Of a DNA stretch of 60,000 bases, positions 50,793 through 60,000 are shown piece after piece; the first letter of the stretch is position 1, and the number at the start of each line of letters is the position of its first letter. A model generated the notes under the pieces. It did not search any database, had not been told where the DNA came from, and worked only from the letters and a program-made list of their open reading frames with translations. The translations under genes and the position numbers were made by a program. This DNA is from Tubiluchus corallicola (taxonomy: Eukaryota; Priapulida; Priapulimorpha; Priapulimorphida; Tubiluchidae), in contig JAQGDQ010000074.1 of assembly GCA_030141605.1 (NCBI GenBank), forward strand, positions 370,773-430,772, given 5' to 3'.

Positions 50793-50824
<32 letters not shown>

Positions 50825-50832
50825 AATCATTA

Positions 50833-50872
<40 letters not shown>

Positions 50873-50915
50873 TATAATCGTTATTATTATTGTTGTTGTT
50901 GTTGTCGTTGTTGTT
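50704..50915. repeat. (ATT)n-(ATC)n-(ATT)n compound microsatellite
   Basis: TTA/TAT units switch to ATC and back, ending in TTG units. Confidence 0.95.
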
Positions 50916-51079
50916 AGCTTTTTAGCTTTTTGTTATTCTAATCTGTGTCTATGCAACTAAGTAAAGTTAGTTTTTTAACCGTTTACGTAATTGTATTCTT
51001 TTTAAAATGTGGTTCGCAGATTTTTTTAAGTTTAAATGTTTGTATGCCAAAAAGCATTTTTATAAGGATTTTAGGCGAT

Positions 51080-51130
51080 AAAATTATTATTATTATCATT
51101 ATCATTATCGTTATCATTATCATTATTATT
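51080..51130. repeat. (ATT/ATC)n short microsatellite
   Basis: attattattatcattatcatt type tract. Confidence 0.85.
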
Positions 51131-51356
51131 ACTATATTATTTTATGCCTGTGTATTGTATTTTTTAGTGATCTATCTTGTGTATGTATGTTTTGTCTGCG
51201 TTCGTAAATATGTAAATATATGTAAATCTACGGAAAAATATGTAAGTATTTTATTAGTTTCTACCGTAATTTAATATTATAGCTGAGTGTTTTAATTTTT
51301 ATACAATGCTATGTACTTTTGAATATATGAAATAAATTTAAAATAATAATAAAATA

Positions 51357-53489
<2,133 letters not shown>

Positions 53490-53504
53490 TTGATTGTGTT
53501 TCAC

Positions 53505-53830
53505 TTCGCCACTTCACGGTTCGCCTCTACCACGTTCGCCACTACTATGATTTGCCACTACTACGTAGCGAAATGTAGTAGTAGCGAATCGCAGTGCGGA
53601 CGAACTGAAACACTTGTTAAAGTGATAAAACATTAACAATGTAGAGAAATTTTGTTGGCGAACTATACACTAATGGCGAAACGTAGTTGTGGCAAATCGT
53701 AGTAGTAGCGAATCGTAGTAGTGGCGAAACGTAGTAGTGGCGAATCGTAATAGTGGCGAATCGTAACAGTGGCGAATCGTTGTAGTGGCGAATCGTAGTA
53801 ATGTCGAACCATGAAGTGGCGAAATGGATG
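53505..53830. repeat. 15-bp minisatellite with a strand switch
   Basis: The left part (53505-53566) reads ttcgccactactatgatttg, i.e. the unit in reverse orientation. From about 53567 the same unit runs forward as gtagtagtggcgaatc with small variations (about 12 copies to 53822). A spacer of about 70 bp (about 53602-53668) interrupts the forward copies. The two orientations meet head to head near 53566. Confidence 0.85.
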
Positions 53831-53840
53831 GATACCCTCA

Positions 53841-54889
53841 TGTTTGATGCTGATATGAAGTGGTATGATGAAAAAATGCGCTATAAATCTATGATATTTT
53901 GCATTTAGACTTAACTGAGATTTCTCTTACGTCCTCGCTGCTTTCGAACTCAGTAACACTATCCTGCCCCCGCTCCTCGTAAGACCCCACTCCACCCCAC
54001 CCCATCCCACCCCCAAATTTAAAAGTGTGATGATTATTAGCATGGCAAGTCTCAGAAGAGTATTATCTTAGTTTCTGGTCGTTTTACAGTTAATTATTTA
54101 TTTTTATCCATGTGTTTATTTATATATTTGTTTATATGACATAAAGACTAGATGCCAAACTCAATCAAAACAGATTGGTCATAAAACTTAAACGCTGTAT
54201 GCTGGTTTTAAGATTCTTTTGTGGTGATTCGCAAGCCACAACCGAAAATCTCGTTATAATTCATAATCTTGTCTCTCAAGAACGTATTGATAGTTTGTCA
54301 GCTATACACTCATGCGCATATAATCACGGTGCGAAGAAAGAAGAGCTCTGCATCCACACAAAAGACTTACCCACTAATTGCCCTTTGATAAATACGCACC
54401 GAGCAACCGAGAATTTTGTAAAAATTTCCAGAAAAAGATAATGCATTATACTGACACTGATGAATAAATGGGAGCTTTACTAAAAAGTCCGTCCGGGTTG
54501 TACTTCAAGGTACATAATCAGTGTCTAAACTCCATACCAGAACTGCAGCACCACTAGAAAAATTTTCTGAATCAATACTGTTTCGTTGATAATTCAATAA
54601 ATTGATAATTTAATTAGGCAGCTTTAAAAAAATTAGTCAGAGACTGTTAGGAAGATTTCTCTCTGCTTGCCCTTTAACCTAAGGTTGTACTTATTTAGAA
54701 TTGTCTGTAAAACTTGGCTTCGTTATATGCATTTTAGTAGGTCAGCCAATCAGAATTGAGCACGTTTTTGGTCTACTCATTGGAAGCGAAGAAATCGCCA
54801 CGTCTTTTACTTTTTCTGTAATATTGAATTTAAAATAAAACTTTTTGTGATTACTTCAAAACAGAGACATTAGGTATTTATTTATTAGC
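53841..54889. other. Intergenic
   Basis: A C-rich patch cccccgctcctcgtaagacc and ccacccc runs at 53966-54015 stands out from the AT-rich background. An 88-codon open frame at 54175-54441 (+) is unrecognised. Confidence 0.4.
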
Positions 54890-55385
54890 TGGTTAAGTAG
54901 TTTGTTGGTTGGCAGTTAGTTGGTGGGTTAGCTAGTTGGTTGGTTTGTAGATTTGTTGGCTGTTTGGTTAGTTGCATGGCTAGTTGGCTGGTTGATCGGT
55001 TGGTTAGTAGTTGGTTAGTTGGTCGGTCGGTTGGTCACTCAACCGGCTGGTTTGTTGATTAGTTAGTTTTTCAATTAGTCAGTTTGTGTTCAGTTGGTCA
55101 ATTAGCCAGTAAATCAACCAGTCAGTTAGTCACTTAAAGCGTCCCCAAACTAACATGACGCAAATGCTTACGGCATTTACCTAACTAGTAGGTTGGCTAG
55201 TTGGTTAGTGGGTGGGTCGGTTGGTTGATTGATTGGTTAGGGGTGATTATATGGGTCCTTCTGTCATTCGGTCGGTCACTCAGTGGGTCAGTTGCTTGGC
55301 TGTTTAAAAAGTTTTTTAGTTTGTATGTGGGCGAGTTGGTCAGTTATTTAACTAGTAACACAACCAATCTGTTAGTCAATCAGAG
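54885..55385. repeat. Long degenerate tetranucleotide region (GGTT/AGTT/CAGT)
   Basis: About 500 bp built from ggtt, agtt, ggct, ggtc and cagt units with strong 4-bp periodicity, interrupted near 55130-55190. It is like the tracts at 0.8 and 32.1 kb but longer. Confidence 0.7.
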
Positions 55386-56569
55386 TCTGCACCTATGCTC
55401 TAAATGACATGACACAAATGCTTGCCGCAGTTAATGTTAATGTTGCTGAGATTAAATTATGGAAAACCGATAACCTAAGTTGTGAATTCTGCCAAAAAAT
55501 TAAATGAATGTTTTCGACATGTGCCAACTCCTGCCTGCGTTAAATGTCCTGATCGCTTTGTAAGCAACCTTCAAGAGCGCAACAAACTTAAGTGGCAGCT
55601 CTCGTGAAACCTTTAAAGTATTTATATTCGGGTAAATCAGGCGAGTTAATTCACAGTGAGCTTTTATACTCTGCTCAAAATTAGCTCGACAACGACATTT
55701 CTCCTGATGACGCCGTGGAGATACCTGTATCAGACGCAGTCTGTTTTGTACTAATCCACTATAAATAAATAATGTTTGAACTAAATTATCGGCGATTTTT
55801 ACTGTGTGAAGAGAAATGGATTGCTCAATAGAAGAGTTTTTACTTCTTAGAATACAGCTCTTTAAAAATGGTATAAGTAAAAATGGCATCGGTAACTAGT
55901 GGCACAGATAACAATTGGCACGGTAAACGTAGCTCAGGGAAAAAATAAGACAAATGGCAAACTTAATAAAAAATGAGCTACTCTTCAAGACTGTAAGATA
56001 TGTGTTAGGATTAGGATTACGGCCAGGGTTTTGGTTAGAGTTAGGGTAAGGGCTAGGGTTAGGTACAATTTTTCGAATTGTTTCATTTGTGTCCTTACAT
56101 TCGTGCCATATTTACCGTGCCATCATTACCTGTATACTGTTATTACCTGTATCATTTTGCCTACATTTGTAATGACAACTTATGCAGAGTAAAGCAGAAC
56201 TTTTGCATAATAAAACGTTTTCAGAGATAGTTCACCAAAAGTGAAATTTGTCACAATGCTTTCATGTAACATATCACTTGTTTCAGTTAACATCAATGCA
56301 ACAATTCAACTGCATCGTGAAACAAATGACTTTTTTAAAAGCAACAGTTATAAGATATCGAGTTTATTTACGTCAGAAAGGCTGAGTTTCCTGATTCAAT
56401 GATAGTGAAAAGTTAGCATTAACCTATCTGATTTCCGTAAACAAAATTCGACGCAAGTTTAACTAACGCCTCATTTGTATGAATCAGGTCCAACTGCCAC
56501 ACTATTTGCAAATATATGACAGCATGGCCAAGAGAAGTGAATGAGAAATAATCTCTTTCCAAGATTTTC
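55386..56569. other. Intergenic, one unrecognised open frame
   Basis: A 129-codon frame on the minus strand (55889-55500) is the longest non-repeat open frame in the last 40 kb outside the genes. It has no signal peptide or motif I recognise and may be chance. Confidence 0.3.
56015..56065 (+). repeat. Short interstitial telomere-like tract
   Basis: Degenerate TTAGGG units: ggattaggattacggccagg then gttagggtaagggctagggttagg. Confidence 0.6.
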
Positions 56570-56830
56570 CAAAAGCGCCTCAGTTATTTGTGCAACGCTT
56601 TTCGAAATGCAGGTGCTAGTGCCCGTCTAACTAGTGAATGGCGAAATGCATGTAACACTAACAGATGTAACAGAAGAACTAATGGGCGAACGCGAAATTG
56701 CGTTTATGTGGTAATAATTGTTTTGCGTAAGTCATCTTTTTAAAAAAATAGTATGTTTCCTTTCAATATTTTAAAGAATATGTTGTTTTAACAGTTACTA
56801 ATCTCGTGTCACACTTTCTGTAACAACTTT
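56570..56830 (+). repeat. Unnamed dispersed repeat, partial copy 2
   Basis: The segment contains gcaggtgctagtgcccgtct, gcgaacgcgaaattgcgttt and ttaaagaatatgttgtttta. It corresponds to the right third of the 38.05-kb copy and faces copy 3 in opposite orientation. Confidence 0.75.
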
Positions 56831-56852
56831 GTGTTGCCAACATGATTTGCTT

Positions 56853-57490
56853 TTAAAGAAAAAGCGGACCCAATGTTAAATTGTAGGTCAAAACAACGTA
56901 TTCTTTAAAATATTGAAAGGAAACATACTACTTTTAAAGGATGGCTTATGTAAAACAATTATTACCACACAAACGCAATTTCGCGTTCGCGCCATTAGTT
57001 CTTCGCTGTTACTGTTAAATTCGTTTCGCCCTTCGCTAGCGCCTGCATTTCGGAAATGCATTGCACAAAAACAGGTGCTGAACCCCTCAGTTCAGATGTG
57101 TTATTTTGTGACGAACTACATACGTTCAACAGCTCACGCGTGAGCACATTCTTAAAATTTGAATTTTTATCTTAAAACTTTCGTTACATTAGAGTTTCAT
57201 TACAACACATTGAATCTCTTACAGTAGCACTGCACCTCAATTTTCGCTTTCGCAAACACGCGCAACAAGCTCATGGAATGTCTTTGATGTTGAAAATTAT
57301 ATTAGCTTGTGATGTCATCACTAGTTGGGCTCGTCCGTCATTAATTAAGATTTTAATCTATTATTTAATTATCGAAAACGCTTTTACAGTATTATTGATG
57401 TTAAAATGTATGCTTTCACCATACTTGAAAATGGGTAGTACAGTATATGAAAAATAATACTGTCTTCTTTTAAGGAAGTTCAACTCCACA
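56853..57490 (-). repeat. Unnamed ~630-bp dispersed repeat, copy 3
   Basis: This is the full-length reverse-orientation copy of 38045-38675, starting aaagcggacccaatgttaaa and ending ctttta-aggaag. With copy 2 it forms an imperfect palindrome with arms of about 190 bp or more. Confidence 0.75.
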
Positions 57491-59896
57491 TAGAGATTAT
57501 TAAAAAAACGACGTCAACAGAACGAATATAAAAGTTCTAACAACTTATTGGAAACAATGTTTCTTGTCCTTTTTTGGTATTATGGGTGAGAAATACTATG
57601 AATGTAATGCTATACTGGATCTGTTGACCAAGGTATGTTGATAAAAACACTGCTTTTCTCGAGAAAGTGAGACAAAAATAACTTGTACGAAAAATAACCC
57701 TGCTGATGCCAGAAGTAGGCTAATGCAGATGAGTTGGTCTTCAATTTCACTGTGACCATAAGTGACTTTGCTAAATGGAAAGTAGAAGGTCTTGGTTTCG
57801 TGTTCTAGTGACGGTGCAAAATTTTTAAGATTTTCTAATTTAGAATTGATTTCGCTCTTTTGTGCGATTTTAACTAGAGCTGAATCATTCTAAGCTTTTA
57901 GTTTTACTTCATTTTCACCACATGTTTATGATTTAGTACACATTTGTACTGTTGTATAAATGTAAATATAGATTGTACATACTACTTACTAGATTGTACT
58001 ACTAAATTTGTTAAATGCCTTGAAAAGTGGCTTGGCACAACTCCGCACGGTGCCTTCAGAAAATAATGAGGCTTCTCTTCTTCGGAAAATTATATAATTG
58101 AGGACTGGTGTGACTGTAGAGACAAAACAACAAAAAACATTAAACAATGCGCAGTTTCGCACTGGTATTTCACCATACTGAAGATAAAACGTTGTCCATT
58201 TTTTCTATTTTTCACCAACGCCTGACAATGACGTTTGTCGTAAATTTTGCGATTTCCTTCTGGTACATGTCTCAAAATCAGCACTTAAACACTTAAGATC
58301 AGCAAGAGAGTTGGCTGAGCAGCAGGGAATTTACACGTGAAAATTAAAAGGCAACCCAGCAGAACATGTGAAACATCGACAAACTGGCATTCAATTCACA
58401 TGAGGAGATTCTAACATGGTATTGAATAATTAAAGCATTAATTTTTAATGAGTGTGCTGATTATTATTGAAAAACGTTCGTAATTATAATAATTGACTTA
58501 CAATTCTATTTGATGCGATTGACTTTTCCCAGTCTATACAGAGAGCACAAGGGGCAAAAGATAGTTACGAGACTTGCAGGGCAGACATATGGGGAAGGGG
58601 CCTTGACGGTGACCTCTGCCAAAGGGTGAAGAACACTGGACATTTGTGATCGCCACTTCTTCTAGGGCTTTGAACAATATTCAATTTCTTTCAAAAGTAT
58701 TTGGGTCAATTGAATCAGATATGTTCCTGAGATTTTAAAAAGACGGGACTTTTAACGAGCCCAAAACAGGAGCCAGGTGTGTCAGGTCGTAACATTCAAT
58801 AACTCTAAAAACTATAGTGCTTATAATCACGAAATTTGCAGGATAGACATCTAGGGTATGCGGCGCTCAACTGGAATTGTTTAAGGGGCTGGGACATGAG
58901 GTAAAAATAGGGCAAACTGCACAATCACACATGAGTAAACCGCGTGGATCAGGCGTAATCAAGGTCACGCTCGCGGATTTAGATCTGATTTCACTAAGTC
59001 TTGGTAGTGTTATTCGCGCATAGGTTTGTTTTGTGGCCGTGGTGTCTACTTAGGAAACATCTTGCTTGTTAGTAAATGCATGGACAACCGCTGGGAAAGC
59101 TACTTATAGTAGATTTTTTCTGTTTAACCTACAATATGCTTCCGATTATTTAGTTTCGTTGAAAGGGGTGAATATGTTGTTATAATATATATCCAATGGT
59201 GGCAGAGACCTTTATCGGCTCAGTATCTCATCTTACGTAATTTTCCGCGATAAATAGCTAGGCTGTAGTCCCACCACAATAATTCACTTTAGTAGCAGAT
59301 TTTGTCGGTGAGAGCTGGAATCGACTTGCACTGGATCGAATTCTATAAAAAAAGCGGGCGTGTGTGCCTGTCTATACAAAGCTTGAAAATATGCAGGCGT
59401 TCAAATAATGCCCAGAGGACGGTTTTGTCTGTTCCTTGAAAGGGTCTAAACTGAGTCTTGTTTAGAATGTCTTCATATCAAGAGGATTATAAATCCAAGA
59501 CCTAGTGGAATCCCGTCACGTTACCATTAAGCTATACTAATAATAATTTATGATCGACCATAAAGTGCGCAATGTGGCCCCTAATTGCAGAGCAGCAGCT
59601 GGAATTAAAAAGTTATCGTGCTCCCAAATACATAATAACAGCACACAGCGCTGCGTTTTAAGTTATAGCTTAATACGTTTTTTATATACTAATGGTTTTA
59701 CTAATAAAATTGTCTTAAAAAAGCAGGATCACGGATGCGTGCTGTACTACTTACCACAAATTGATTACAGTGGAGATTTTAACAGACTGGTTTAATTAGA
59801 AGTCTACCGGAAATGATAGACCTACTCATCTATGGGTCCACTTTTATAAATCTGCATTTAGTTCGTCTTCTTCGCCGCCTGACTTATAGACTTATA
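57491..59896. other. Intergenic, nothing firm
   Basis: AT-rich sequence. Two similar short motifs, gagacttgcagggcagacat at 58571 and cgaaatttgcaggatagaca at 58829, suggest an old repeated element. A weak tRNA-like box A (tagcttaatggtaacg, minus strand, about 59520) is present without a convincing box B. Confidence 0.35.
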
Positions 59897-59902
59897 GTAA
59901 TA

Positions 59903-60000
<98 letters not shown>
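59903..60000. repeat. (AAT)n microsatellite, continues past the window
   Basis: A pure AAT array runs from 59906 to the window edge. Confidence 0.95.

Noticed and set aside
55500-55889. 129-codon minus-strand open frame
   Set aside because: No signal peptide, domain motif, splice context or codon pattern supports it as a gene. Kept only as a remark.
59455-59545. tRNA gene on the minus strand
   Set aside because: Only a box-A-like segment is convincing. No box B or paired stems.

Overview
This is AT-rich animal genomic DNA. It has spliced genes with GT-AG introns, abundant di-, tri- and tetranucleotide microsatellites, and decayed non-LTR retrotransposons, SINEs and DNA transposons. No bacterial-style gene layout is present. 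The genes and repeats fit an invertebrate, perhaps a marine lophotrochozoan, but the sequence alone does not fix the phylum. All gene models here were joined by eye from splice signals and reading frames, not from transcripts.

Layout. (1) 1-2.05 kb, + strand: the last exons of a gene whose end resembles the C-terminal beta-sandwich of a GH31 alpha-glucosidase. Its intron holds a frameshifted PIF/Harbinger transposase remnant. (2) 3.2-8.7 kb, - strand: a four-exon gene for a secreted 611-residue Gly/Tyr-rich repeat protein (gene A). (3) 11.2-23.2 kb, + strand: a complete five-exon class C GPCR of the metabotropic glutamate receptor family, 877 residues. Its large fourth intron carries a 480-bp TAC/GAC array, LINE debris, a PUB-like fragment, an inverted-repeat pair and a SINE. 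(4) 25.0-29.6 kb, - strand: a second four-exon gene (gene B) for a secreted 179-residue Gly/Tyr-rich protein, clearly a paralogue of gene A. (5) 30-60 kb: gene-poor and repeat-rich. It holds hAT, pogo/Tigger-like and LINE fragments, an unnamed ~630-bp repeat present three times (two copies forming a palindrome), a strand-switching minisatellite, degenerate tetranucleotide tracts, and one orphan signal-peptide exon at 35.9 kb.

The most interesting content is the gene A/gene B pair. Both have a 45-nt first exon, a Gly/Tyr repeat exon, a 151-nt third exon and a final exon, with the same intron phases (0, 0, 1). They share a cysteine-free C-terminal domain of about 106 residues (about 65% identical by hand alignment) that I do not recognise. 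The repeat exon differs more than eightfold in length (1464 vs 174 nt). This looks like a small family of secreted structural, adhesive or matrix proteins with a conserved C-terminal module and a fast-evolving repeat. The receptor lying between them on the opposite strand keeps the residues expected to hold the amino-acid backbone, but lacks the two basic residues that bind the glutamate side chain. It may therefore sense a different amino-acid ligand.
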